This document shows, piece by piece, positions 50,765 through 59,138 of a stretch of 64,000 nucleotides of DNA. The stretch is taken from the NCBI RefSeq assembly GCF_000024565.1, contig NC_013515.1, positions 1,222,497-1,286,496 on the forward strand, read 5' to 3'. The notes below the pieces were generated by a model. It ran no database searches, had not been told where the DNA came from, and was given only the letters and a program-made list of their open reading frames with translations. The stretch comes from Streptobacillus moniliformis DSM 12112. GTDB taxonomy: Bacteria > Fusobacteriota > Fusobacteriia > Fusobacteriales > Leptotrichiaceae. A program made the position numbers and the translations under genes. Numbering within the stretch: position 1 is the first letter of the stretch; each line of letters opens with the position of its first letter.

Positions 50765-52114
50765 TTATTCCTTATTTTCTTTAGCAAATATATTATGAAT
50801 AATTAATGCTAATACAACTACTGATATTATTATAGTAATTAGTGTAGGATTTAATAATTTTGCTGCATTTCCTAATATTATTCCAAGTATTGCAAAGTCA
50901 GCATCAGAAAAAGTTGTTCCTATATATCCTAAACTTCCTAATAATGGATATAATACTGCTGGCAAGAATGTTAATAATAGTCCATTTGCAAATGCACCTA
51001 TCATAGCTCCACGTCTTCCACCTGTTGAATTACCAAATACTCCTGCTGTTGCTCCACAGAAGAAATGAGGTACTACTCCTGGTAATATTAATACTGCATT
51101 AAATATTCCTAAAATAAATAATCCTACTAATCCTCCTAAAAATGAAAAGATAAACCCTATTAATACTGCATTTGGTGCATAAGGAAATACTATTGGACAA
51201 TCTAGTGCTGGTTTAGCATTAGGAACTAATTTTTCAGAAATTCCTTTAAATGCTGGAATTATTTCATTTAATATTAATCTAACACCTTGTAATATAATAT
51301 ATACTCCTCCTGCAAATCCTATACCTTTAAGTAAAGCATATATGATATAGTTATCTCCACCTGAAAGGTTAGTTGTTACAAAATCTTTACCTGCAAATAT
51401 TGCTAAAATTACATAAATAATCATCATAGTTAATGAAATAGAAATTGATGAATCTCTTAAAAATGATAAATTTTTAGGTAATTTCATTTCTTCTGTTGAC
51501 TTAGAACCTTTACCAACTAATTTCCCTATATATCCTGATAAAATATATCCTAAAGTTGAAAAATGTCCAAATGCAACCGAATCATCTCCAATAATACCTT
51601 TCATAAAAGGCTGAGCAAGTGCAGGGAATATTGCCATAGTTAAACCTAATAATACAGCTCCTACTACTATTAATAAAGCTCCATTAAATCCAGCTATATG
51701 TAACATAATAGCTATCATGGCTGCCATGTATAAAGTATGATGTCCTGTTAAAAATATATATTTTAACCTAGTAAAACGTGCTATTAAAATATTAGCAAGC
51801 ATACCTAAAGCCATAATTAAAGCTGTAGTTGTTCCAAAATCTTTTAATGCAACTGAAATAATTGCCTCATTATTTGGAATAACTCCCTGAATAGCAAATG
51901 CCTTTTCAAACATTGAAGTCATAGGTCCTAATTGTTCTACTAAAAAGCTTGCTCCAGCTCCTAATACTAAGAAACCTAAAATAGTTTTAATCGTACCTTT
52001 AACAACATCAGTTATAGATTTCTTTTGTAACAATAATCCTATTAATGCTATAAGTCCAACTAATATCGCTGGTGTTTTTAAAATGTCAACAATAAAATTT
52101 AATATTGATTTCAT
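50765..52114 (-). CDS. ulaA: PTS ascorbate-type transporter subunit IIC (UlaA-like)
   Basis: A 449-residue membrane permease of the PTS-AG (ascorbate/galactitol) superfamily. 'ILGFLVLGAGASFLVEQLGPM', 'TTTALIMALGMLANILIARFTRLKYIFLTGHH' in part and 'VVPHFFCGATAGVFGNSTGGRRGA' are characteristic of UlaA/SgaT. The likely substrate is L-ascorbate or a related acid sugar; the ula catabolic enzymes (UlaG, UlaD) are not in this window, so the substrate stays inferred. Confidence 0.9.
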   Translation of the reverse strand: MKSILNFIVDILKTPAILVGLIALIGLLLQKKSITDVVKGTIKTILGFLVLGAGASFLVEQLGPMTSMFEKAFAIQGVIPNNEAIISVALKDFGTTTALIMALGMLANILIARFTRLKYIFLTGHHTLYMAAMIAIMLHIAGFNGALLIVVGAVLLGLTMAIFPALAQPFMKGIIGDDSVAFGHFSTLGYILSGYIGKLVGKGSKSTEEMKLPKNLSFLRDSSISISLTMMIIYVILAIFAGKDFVTTNLSGGDNYIIYALLKGIGFAGGVYIILQGVRLILNEIIPAFKGISEKLVPNAKPALDCPIVFPYAPNAVLIGFIFSFLGGLVGLFILGIFNAVLILPGVVPHFFCGATAGVFGNSTGGRRGAMIGAFANGLLLTFLPAVLYPLLGSLGYIGTTFSDADFAILGIILGNAAKLLNPTLITIIISVVVLALIIHNIFAKENKE

Positions 52115-52133
52115 ATTTACCTCCTAAAATATC

Positions 52134-52400
52134 TTATTTTAATTTTTCTATTAATTTTTCTTCTAATTCTGAAATAGATATTATACTATCAAGTATCACA
52201 ACTTTATCAAGTGGTAATGATGAACTTTCAGCAATATCTTTTCCCATTACAAACAAATCTGCACTATTAATTGTAACTGATGCTAAATCAGAATGTTCTA
52301 CTTCAGCATCAAATCCAATTTTATCAAGAACTTTTTTTATATTCATCTCTAACATAAAACTTGATCCAAGTCCCGAACCACAAACTGCCATAATTTTCAT
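52134..52400 (-). CDS. ulaB: PTS ascorbate-type subunit IIB
   Basis: An 88-residue IIB protein. The phosphorylated Cys is in the N-terminal loop 'MKIMAVCGSGLGSSFMLEM', followed by 'DAEVEHSDLASV' and 'DLFVMGKDIAES'. It passes phosphate from IIA to the incoming substrate. It lies between IIA and IIC in the operon. Confidence 0.92.
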   Translation of the reverse strand: MKIMAVCGSGLGSSFMLEMNIKKVLDKIGFDAEVEHSDLASVTINSADLFVMGKDIAESSSLPLDKVVILDSIISISELEEKLIEKLK

Positions 52401-52412
52401 ATCTTTACCTCC

Positions 52413-52829
52413 CTAAATTATTTTTAATATTTCTTCTAATTTATTAGCTTCTTTAAGTTTTGATATTTTATCATTATCTTGAAATATCTCTAATAGCTCT
52501 GTTATTACATCTATATGAGTATTTTTATCTTTTGCTGCAAGAACAAAAATTAGATGTAATTTATTATCACCAAATTCTACTGCTTCATTTACTTTTAAAA
52601 AAGATACTCCAGTTTCTAAAACTCCATCTTCTGGTCTTGCATGTGGCATAGCTATATCATCAGTTATGACTATATAAAAGCCTAATTTTTTAACTGATTC
52701 TATCATTTTAAAAATATATTCTTCTTTAATGTTCTTACTCTCAACTAAAGGAAGGGCAGCAATTTTTATGGCTTCTTCCCAATCTTTAACTCTTTCTATT
52801 ACAACTACATTATTTTTATTAAATAGCAT
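52413..52829 (-). CDS. ulaC: PTS subunit IIA (mannitol/fructose/ascorbate type)
   Basis: A 138-residue EIIA-2-type domain. The phosphorylated His is in 'DDIAMPHARPEDGV', with 'FVLAAKDKNTHIDVITELLEIF' after it. It closely resembles the IIA-like C-terminal domain of the PRD regulator encoded just upstream ('YDGIALPHAKFEHSV'), which suggests the two respond to the same phosphorylation flow. Operon order: regulator, IIA, IIB, IIC, transketolase. Confidence 0.9.
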   Translation of the reverse strand: MLFNKNNVVVIERVKDWEEAIKIAALPLVESKNIKEEYIFKMIESVKKLGFYIVITDDIAMPHARPEDGVLETGVSFLKVNEAVEFGDNKLHLIFVLAAKDKNTHIDVITELLEIFQDNDKISKLKEANKLEEILKII

Positions 52830-52842
52830 TATTTCTCCTTCC

Positions 52843-54771
52843 TCATATTTTTTCTTTAAAATATGACATTAATTTTTCATAAGTTTTTATCCTACTTATA
52901 TCTTCTAAAAATTTTTCATTTAGTATTAGTTTATAGAAATCACCTAAAAGTTCTAAATGAGAATTATTATCTTTACTAGAAAAACATAATAATACCTTAG
53001 CTTTCTTTCCTTTACCAAAATCTACTGCTTCTTCTAGTATTAATAAGCTTGCATCTGTTTTCATTACAGAATGTTCAAATTTTGCATGTGGCAGGGCTAT
53101 ACCATCATAAATTACTATATATGGTCCTAATTTTTTAACCATTTTTTTCATTTCATCTATATATTCATTAGTTATTGAACATTTAGAAACTAAATTATTA
53201 CCTAATAGTTCAATTGCTTCTTCCCAATTACTAACATTTTTTCTAAAAATAACACTATTTTTATTTAAGGCTTTAATTAATTTACTTTCACTTTTAAAAC
53301 TATCAACTAATATATTAGAAAACTTATCTAGTAATGTATTTTTAAGTTTGTTTCTATCAAAATTTATGTCATTATTTTCTATTTCATCTAATAAATCATC
53401 TACTAAAACTTTGTCTTGTCTTCTTTTTATTCCTAATTTATCTAATTTTTCATAATCTTCAACATTAAGCAATGGATTAATTTTAATAAAATCAAAGTTT
53501 TCTAAATCTATAGTTGAAATTATATAATCTACTGAATTTAAATTTATCTTATCTATCATATATGCTGGAATAACATCTACTATATCTATATCAAATTTTT
53601 CCTTTAAATTATATTCAAGTATTCTTGATGTGCCATAACCTAATCCACATACTAATATGACTTTTTTTCTATTAAAAGTTTTCATTCTTTCTATAGAAGC
53701 TTTAAAATGATAGGCTATAAGTGAAATTTCAATTTCTGTAAATTTAATTTCAAATATTTCCTCCATTTCAACTATGGAAGCTTTAATAATAGGGATTATA
53801 GGGTTATTTTCTAAAACTAATTGTTGGTAAATAGAATTTTTTAATTTAATTCCTTTTTTTAGTCTGTATATAGATACTTTTATATGGGTTAATAAGAAAT
53901 CGTATAAGATCTTATCTTCTGTAAGATCAATTCCTATCTCATCTCCTACACTCTTTATCATTTTCTTTATTAAAAATGATTCATCTAGCCAAGATTCAAA
54001 ATTAGGGTTAATGGATAATCCTATGAGCATTTCTGCTATTTTTTCAAAACTTGAATGAGAGCCAAAATATTCCACAAATATTTCCTTTATATTCCCCATC
54101 TCTTCATCTAAACTAAATTTAGTACTCGTATTATTCTTTTCAGGAAATTTTATCATAGTATATATAGTTATTATTAGTTTTTGATATATTTCCTCATTAA
54201 TATTAAGTTTAATACTTACAGAAAGTGTTTTTAAAAAGTTTTCAACCTTTTTCATAATTTCAAAATCTATAACTTCTTTTATATACTTCTGTAATGACTT
54301 CTTATTATATATTTCATCAAGAAATTCTATTTTTTTATTATTTGTCCAATCTAAAAAATATCCTCTTGAATATATATATTGAAATTTTTCTCCATCTAGT
54401 AAATTCATATCTAATTTAAGAGTATTTCTTGAAATATCTATTTTTTTTGATAAACTTGAAATATTTAATCCATTCTTATTATACAAAGCATAAAGGTATA
54501 TAAGGGTGATTCTATCATCTCTACTTATATATTCTTTATCTTTAATACTTTCCAAAAATTCTTTTAATTCAAGTTTTGAACTAATTAATATATTTCCATT
54601 TTTTATTCCAATTTTAGAAAATCCCTTTTTAGATAAAAAATAATTAATATTATTAAGATTATACTGTATAGTTCTTTTAGATACTCTAAAATACTCACAA
54701 ATATTTTCAAGATTTAAAACATTTTCTTCTAAAAGTCTTTCAAGTATTCTTATTTCTCTTTCATTTATCAT
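52843..54771 (-). CDS. PRD-domain transcriptional regulator with PTS IIB- and IIA-like domains
   Basis: A 642-residue BglG/MtlR/LicR-type activator. An N-terminal HTH ('LENICEYFRVSKRTIQYNL') and a second HTH ('NISSLSKKIDISRNTLKLDM') are followed by PRD modules, a IIB-like domain ('KVILVCGLGYGTSRILEYNL', Cys present) and a C-terminal IIA domain (His in 'IALPHAKFEH'). Phosphorylation at PRD/IIA/IIB sites would set activity according to substrate supply. It is the first gene of the operon it most likely controls. Confidence 0.9.
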   Translation of the reverse strand: MINEREIRILERLLEENVLNLENICEYFRVSKRTIQYNLNNINYFLSKKGFSKIGIKNGNILISSKLELKEFLESIKDKEYISRDDRITLIYLYALYNKNGLNISSLSKKIDISRNTLKLDMNLLDGEKFQYIYSRGYFLDWTNNKKIEFLDEIYNKKSLQKYIKEVIDFEIMKKVENFLKTLSVSIKLNINEEIYQKLIITIYTMIKFPEKNNTSTKFSLDEEMGNIKEIFVEYFGSHSSFEKIAEMLIGLSINPNFESWLDESFLIKKMIKSVGDEIGIDLTEDKILYDFLLTHIKVSIYRLKKGIKLKNSIYQQLVLENNPIIPIIKASIVEMEEIFEIKFTEIEISLIAYHFKASIERMKTFNRKKVILVCGLGYGTSRILEYNLKEKFDIDIVDVIPAYMIDKINLNSVDYIISTIDLENFDFIKINPLLNVEDYEKLDKLGIKRRQDKVLVDDLLDEIENNDINFDRNKLKNTLLDKFSNILVDSFKSESKLIKALNKNSVIFRKNVSNWEEAIELLGNNLVSKCSITNEYIDEMKKMVKKLGPYIVIYDGIALPHAKFEHSVMKTDASLLILEEAVDFGKGKKAKVLLCFSSKDNNSHLELLGDFYKLILNEKFLEDISRIKTYEKLMSYFKEKI

Positions 54772-54791
54772 AGTTATCTCCTTGTATTATA

Positions 54792-54820
54792 AATATACCT
54801 TGATTTTTTTTAAATACCAA
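54792..54820 (-). promoter_or_regulatory. Promoter of the PRD-PTS-transketolase operon
   Basis: On the minus strand TTGGTA (54815-54820), 17 bases, TATATT (54792-54797), with AAGGAGA before the ATG at 54771. Confidence 0.5.
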
Positions 54821-54844
54821 GATGTAAATACTTTCATAAAAATG

Positions 54845-54877
54845 AAAAAAAATGATACTTTCATTTTTTAAAGTATC
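54845..54877 (-). terminator. Terminator after the TpsB-like relic
   Basis: On the minus strand GATACTTT, an eight-base loop, AAAGTATC, then AT8. It lies between the TpsB-like gene and the PTS operon promoter. Confidence 0.85.
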
Positions 54878-54888
54878 ACTTAAAATAT

Positions 54889-55998
54889 TTATTTTATTAT
54901 ATCAAACTTAATAGCAAATAAGGCACGAAATACTTGATTATATTCTAAACATGAATCTATATTTAATCTACTAATATTAAAATTAACACCTAATTTTATA
55001 TTAGGAGAAAAATATTTATAATCTGTACTAAATCCAATATTTGAATATATACTTCTATACTTTAAATTTAAAGACATATCTGTATTTAATTTACCATATT
55101 CTATAATATTAGAAATATCTATCATCTCCTTATACTTATATTCCATATTAAAACTCGGTATATATTTTTTATTTATTACCTTATTATTAAATTTTAAATT
55201 AAGTTTATGTTTCTCTTTTATTCTTGTATTAAATCCAATAGAAATATTATTTATCTTATCATGTGCATTCTTTACATCTTCTACATAACTCTTTCTATCT
55301 ATATGATAATATCCTAAATTTAAATTTATATATCTATTAACTTTTCTATCAATCTTAATCTCATATTTATTACTAACTCCAGAAACATCATATCTATTAT
55401 CATTTTCTGTAAATAGGCTTTTTAAATATATTGAATTTGAATAGATTAAGTATATTTTATTATTCTTTATTGGAAATGATAGGTTTATATTTAAATTCTC
55501 ATTTCTTCTTGCAAACCTTTTATCCTTTATTTCTTCTAATTCTTCTCCTGGTAATAATTCATCTATATCTTTTTTAAATATTTTATTAGGAAGTTTGGGA
55601 GTTATAAAAGTATAACTAATATCTAGTTTTTCATTTAAAATTAATCCCTCTAGTCCTGTATTAATAGTATACCTATATTTTCCCTCTTCAATATTTTTAC
55701 CATGATTATCTAAAGATATTGATAATTTAAAAGGATTAGTTTTTTTGTTGTTTATAACTATATTTGACATTCCCTCATTATCTGATGGTTCTATTTTAAT
55801 ATCAATATTATTATTTTTAACATATTTAAAATTTTCAGCTAAGGTATCTATTTTAGATATATCTAGTTCTTCTCCTCTTTTTATATCACTATTTAAAAAT
55901 ATTGCTTTACTATTTTCTATCCCATTATATATTACTTTATCTACTATTGTAGAATATAGTATTAATGGTGTAAATATTATTGTTAATAAACTTTTCAT
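54889..55998 (-). CDS. Truncated two-partner-secretion translocator (TpsB/FhaC-like)
   Basis: A 369-residue exported protein. After a signal peptide (MKSLLTIIFTPLILYSTI) comes only the second POTRA-like module ('RGEELDISKIDTLAENFKYV' then 'IKIEPSDNEGMSNIVI'), then the start of an FhaC-type barrel ('LSISLDNHGKNIEEGKYRY'). Full TpsB proteins are about 550 residues with two POTRAs and a VRGF motif in the barrel; the first POTRA and the VRGF loop are missing. The terminal '...AIKFDIIK' does not end in an aromatic. It is likely a non-functional or repurposed remnant. Confidence 0.65.
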   Translation of the reverse strand: MKSLLTIIFTPLILYSTIVDKVIYNGIENSKAIFLNSDIKRGEELDISKIDTLAENFKYVKNNNIDIKIEPSDNEGMSNIVINNKKTNPFKLSISLDNHGKNIEEGKYRYTINTGLEGLILNEKLDISYTFITPKLPNKIFKKDIDELLPGEELEEIKDKRFARRNENLNINLSFPIKNNKIYLIYSNSIYLKSLFTENDNRYDVSGVSNKYEIKIDRKVNRYINLNLGYYHIDRKSYVEDVKNAHDKINNISIGFNTRIKEKHKLNLKFNNKVINKKYIPSFNMEYKYKEMIDISNIIEYGKLNTDMSLNLKYRSIYSNIGFSTDYKYFSPNIKLGVNFNISRLNIDSCLEYNQVFRALFAIKFDIIK

Positions 55999-56023
55999 TC
56001 ATTTTTCCTTTTTTAATTTTTTA

Positions 56024-57307
56024 TTACATAAATTTCCATAAATCTACATAGAACTTTGTTTCATCTTTTTTTACAACTTTTTCCTTTATTTCTCCATTAT
56101 TTGATAGCTTTTCTAAACAATAATATAATTTCCCTTTTTCTTCTTCTGTTTCATACAACTTAGAATATGTTAATAAATGTTTCCCTTTTTTATATGAATA
56201 ATAAACATTAAAATCTGTATTTCCATCTTCATCTTTTATAAAGCCTATTACCTCAATCTCATCTCCATCAAATTCAAAATGTGAAATATCTTCATATTCT
56301 CCACTAGGAGTTTTGTAATATATATCTTCTGATGAGTCTGATAAATAAATTATATAATCTCTAATTTTTTCTTTATCTTTAATTATAGTTTTTCTCATTG
56401 TAAGTTCTACTAGTTCATATACTTTTATTTCTTCTATTGATATGTCTAATTCTTCTAAATACTCATCAAAATTAAAATTATCTTTTCCACTTAGTACATG
56501 TGCTACATATCTATCAATTGCTTCTACTGGATTAAGTAATCTTTTAGGTCTTTCATAATCTCCATTTCTTATTACATATATATCTCCATATTTTATTTTT
56601 ATAAATACAAAAAAAGCATAATCATTATCATTCTTTTTTTCACTATATACATTAGTATTCATAAAAGTATATAAATATTCTGCATTTGCATTTTTATTTA
56701 GAAGTTTTGAAAAATATTTAGTGTATGATTTTATTACTTCTATTCTTCTTTTCTTTTTAATTCCTATTTCTTCTAAATATCCATCTAAGTCATCCCATTC
56801 AAATGAAGATTTTGGTAAATTTCTAAATCCTGCATCATATTTTTCATACGGAAACCCTATACCTAAAAATTCACAGTAATATGAATATGATAATTCTTTA
56901 GGTAAAGCTACATCTCTACCAAACCTAAATTTTTCAAAATATTGCTGACCTGGATTTTTACCATAGAATTCTCTGTCTAAAATTAATACTTTACCATTTA
57001 ATTCAAAAGCTAAAAAATCATCAGATATTTTAGCTCTATATTCTAAATAGTCTTCATCATATACACCATACATTAAATTTTTTGCATCTTTTAAAACTTC
57101 ATATGTTCTTGGTTGATATTCTTTAATATATTTAAACAGTCTTTCTAATCCATAATCATCAGATAGAGGCGTTATTAAATCTCTTGAATATCCTATAGAC
57201 CTCTCATTTGAATGTATCATTTTTTTTACATATTCTGGTATTTCTGAGAAATTCCTACATATTCTGTATTTTTCTCTACTTTTTAAAAATTCTTCTATTG
57301 TTTTCAT
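56024..57307 (-). CDS. Protein of unknown function in a TPS-like locus
   Basis: A 427-residue soluble, highly charged protein (many Lys, Glu, Asp, Tyr) with no signal peptide and no membrane segment. It opens MKTIEEFLKSREKYRICRNF. No catalytic motif is recognisable. An AGAGGTAAA site precedes the start. It lies between a truncated TpsA N-terminus (55 bases upstream) and the truncated TpsB gene (25 bases downstream), so it is co-transcribed with both. I do not recognise the family. Confidence 0.6.
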   Translation of the reverse strand: MKTIEEFLKSREKYRICRNFSEIPEYVKKMIHSNERSIGYSRDLITPLSDDYGLERLFKYIKEYQPRTYEVLKDAKNLMYGVYDEDYLEYRAKISDDFLAFELNGKVLILDREFYGKNPGQQYFEKFRFGRDVALPKELSYSYYCEFLGIGFPYEKYDAGFRNLPKSSFEWDDLDGYLEEIGIKKKRRIEVIKSYTKYFSKLLNKNANAEYLYTFMNTNVYSEKKNDNDYAFFVFIKIKYGDIYVIRNGDYERPKRLLNPVEAIDRYVAHVLSGKDNFNFDEYLEELDISIEEIKVYELVELTMRKTIIKDKEKIRDYIIYLSDSSEDIYYKTPSGEYEDISHFEFDGDEIEVIGFIKDEDGNTDFNVYYSYKKGKHLLTYSKLYETEEEKGKLYYCLEKLSNNGEIKEKVVKKDETKFYVDLWKFM

Positions 57308-57362
57308 AATTTTACCTCTTTTTTCAACTTTACTCCCTTATTTTCCAATACATAACTTGCTA

Positions 57363-57608
57363 CTATATATTTAAAAAACTTGCACCATTTAATGTAATTC
57401 CATTAGGATTTGAAAGTATTACATCAAGTTTATCTTTACTTAATGTCTCAAGCATTCCACTTAATTTACTTTCATTTATCCCTGTTACATTTAACAGTGC
57501 AAGTCTTGTTCTCTCTTCTCTTATATTTCCATTATTTATTACTACACCCTTAATTCTTGCAAACGAAAAAAGGCTAACCATTAAAACTATACCAATAAAT
57601 TTCTTCAT
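57363..57608 (-). pseudogene. N-terminal stub of a TpsA (filamentous-haemagglutinin-type) exoprotein
   Basis: 81 residues: signal peptide MKKFIGIVLMVSLFSFA, then the start of a TPS secretion domain, including the diagnostic 'LSNPNGITLNGASFLN' (NPNGI motif). A stop follows at once, whereas real TpsA proteins continue for hundreds to thousands of residues. It is a truncated adhesin remnant. The start at 57608 has AAGGA upstream. Confidence 0.7.
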
Positions 57609-57690
57609 AAATACCATTCCTTTTTAACTTGTTGTTTAATGATATCATGAATAGATTCCTCAAGTCAATTAATATATATTTATTTTTACA

Positions 57691-57718
57691 TTGATTTTTT
57701 GTATTTTTAAGGTATAAT
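57691..57718 (+). promoter_or_regulatory. Promoter of the acid phosphatase gene
   Basis: TTGATT (57691-57696), 16 bases, perfect TATAAT (57713-57718), 35 bases before the ATG. Confidence 0.65.
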
Positions 57719-57753
57719 ATTTACACATTACTAACTAAAGGAAGTGAAAGAAA

Positions 57754-58479
57754 ATGAAAAAACTATTATTATTAACTGCACTAATGAGTATAACTACTTT
57801 TGCAGCAGGTCCTAAAGTTCCATACACTCATGAAGGGTTTTATACTACTGAAAATGTTCAAAAAGCTGTACATTTTGTATCAGTAGAACAAATTGAGAAA
57901 AGTTTAGAAGGACAAGGTCCTATAAATGTAAGTTTTGATATAGATGATACATTATTACATTCAAGTGGATATTTTAGATATGGTATAGATTATTTCCAAA
58001 TACCTAATCACCCTAGAGGAAGAAATAGTTATCTTGATAATCAAAAATATTGGGATTATTTAGCAGAAATGGGAGATGAACATTCTATTCCTAAAATTTC
58101 AGCTCAAAAACTTATAGATATGCACTTAAAAAGAGGAGATAGAATATTTTTTATAACTGGAAGAACTAAGCATTCTAAAGATAAAAATTATAGTTCAACT
58201 AAAACTTCTAAAACACTAAAAAGATTTTTCAACTTACCTTATGAAGTATATATAGAATATGCTGGTGAAAAACAAGTTGGTGGATATAAGTATGATAAAT
58301 CATTTTACATAAAAAAACATAATGTTTCTATTCATTATGGAGATAGTGATGATGATATTTTAGCAGCTAGAGAATTAAATATTCGTGGAATAAGAGTTCA
58401 AAGAGCTTACAATTCTACTAACCCACAAAAATTAAATGGTGGATATGGAGAAGAAGTTTTAATTAATTCTGCATGGTAG
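57754..58479 (+). CDS. aphA: Class B acid phosphatase (AphA-like)
   Basis: A 241-residue exported HAD phosphatase. Signal peptide MKKLLLLTALMSITTFA; motif I 'VSFDIDDTLLHSSGYFRYG' (D-x-D-x-T), motif II 'FFITGRTK', motif IV 'IHYGDSDDDILAARE'. Class B enzymes are tetrameric, metal-dependent periplasmic phosphomonoesterases that free phosphate or nucleosides from nucleotides. It is transcribed alone, with a promoter and terminator. Confidence 0.93.
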   Translation: MKKLLLLTALMSITTFAAGPKVPYTHEGFYTTENVQKAVHFVSVEQIEKSLEGQGPINVSFDIDDTLLHSSGYFRYGIDYFQIPNHPRGRNSYLDNQKYWDYLAEMGDEHSIPKISAQKLIDMHLKRGDRIFFITGRTKHSKDKNYSSTKTSKTLKRFFNLPYEVYIEYAGEKQVGGYKYDKSFYIKKHNVSIHYGDSDDDILAARELNIRGIRVQRAYNSTNPQKLNGGYGEEVLINSAW

Positions 58480-58513
58480 AATTAAGATAGTACAAAAAAA
58501 TTTTACTTTTTAC

Positions 58514-58538
58514 CAGAGGCATTTGTCTCTGTTTTTTT
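58514..58538 (+). terminator. aphA terminator
   Basis: CAGAG, an eight-base loop, CTCTG, then T7, 34 bases after the aphA stop. Confidence 0.8.
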
Positions 58539-58569
58539 GTTTTTATTTATTCTAAATGTTTTAATTAAA

Positions 58570-58749
58570 ATGAAAGGTAATCTGCATTCAATAAGACATA
58601 CATTCATAACAAAGATGCAGCAATTACAAATAAAAGTATCAATAATAAAAAATATAGTTGGTCATGAAGAAAAAAATGTTACTGATGGAGTGTATACCCA
58701 TTGGAGCATAAAAGACCTAAGAGATGCAATTAATCAATTAAAATATTAA
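58570..58749 (+). pseudogene. C-terminal fragment of a tyrosine recombinase (phage/ICE integrase)
   Basis: About 59 codons with the catalytic end of a tyrosine recombinase: 'LHSIRHTFITKMQ' (H-x-x-R box), 'IIKNIVGHEEKNVTDGVYTH' with the third catalytic His and the nucleophile Tyr. Everything upstream of this is gone; the sequence before it is the aphA terminator. Full enzymes are about 350-400 residues. It sits at the left border of the mobile-element region. The 58750-59106 stretch after it holds no gene apart from the terminator at 58863. Confidence 0.75.
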
Positions 58750-58862
58750 TGTAGCCAACAAGTAGCCTTTTAGTAGCTTAAATGTAGCCACTAATTTGGA
58801 AAAGGTTGGAAACACTAGGGAAAATAACCGTGTTTTTGGAAAATGATAAAAATATTGGATAA

Positions 58863-58903
58863 TAAAAAAAATCTGCAAAGCCTTTATTCATCATACTTGC
58901 AGA
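58863..58903 (-). terminator. Terminator of the leftward mobile-element operon
   Basis: On the minus strand TCTGCAA (58903-58897), a long loop, TTGCAGA (58878-58872) and T8-9. It lies about 240 bases after the topB stop. Confidence 0.65.
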
Positions 58904-59106
58904 CATTTAAAATATACTTTTTCACTTTTTAAAAATCATGGTGCCCAGAACATCTTCTCTCTAAGTAATACTATAAGTTTCTATAAATATGATACCTAAT
59001 TATTACCAAAATTAAAAATAATTTACAGCACTCTAAATTATATTATATTTTTCCTTTAAGTTAATTTTTATATAATAAATTTCATAATTTTATTTACAGG
59101 CTCTTT

Positions 59107-59131
59107 TCACTCTATATTAAACATAGAGTGA
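59107..59131. repeat. 25-bp palindrome, copy 1
   Basis: TCACTCTAT-N7-ATAGAGTGA, just downstream of the topB stop. It is identical to copy 2 at 61176-61200. Confidence 0.85.
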
Positions 59132-59138
59132 AATAAAG

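Noticed and set aside
58900-58960. tRNA or tmRNA 3' end as attachment site beside the integrase remnant (ATGGTGCCCAGAA)
   Set aside because: The sequence only superficially resembles an acceptor end; no T-arm or matching 5' half is present nearby.
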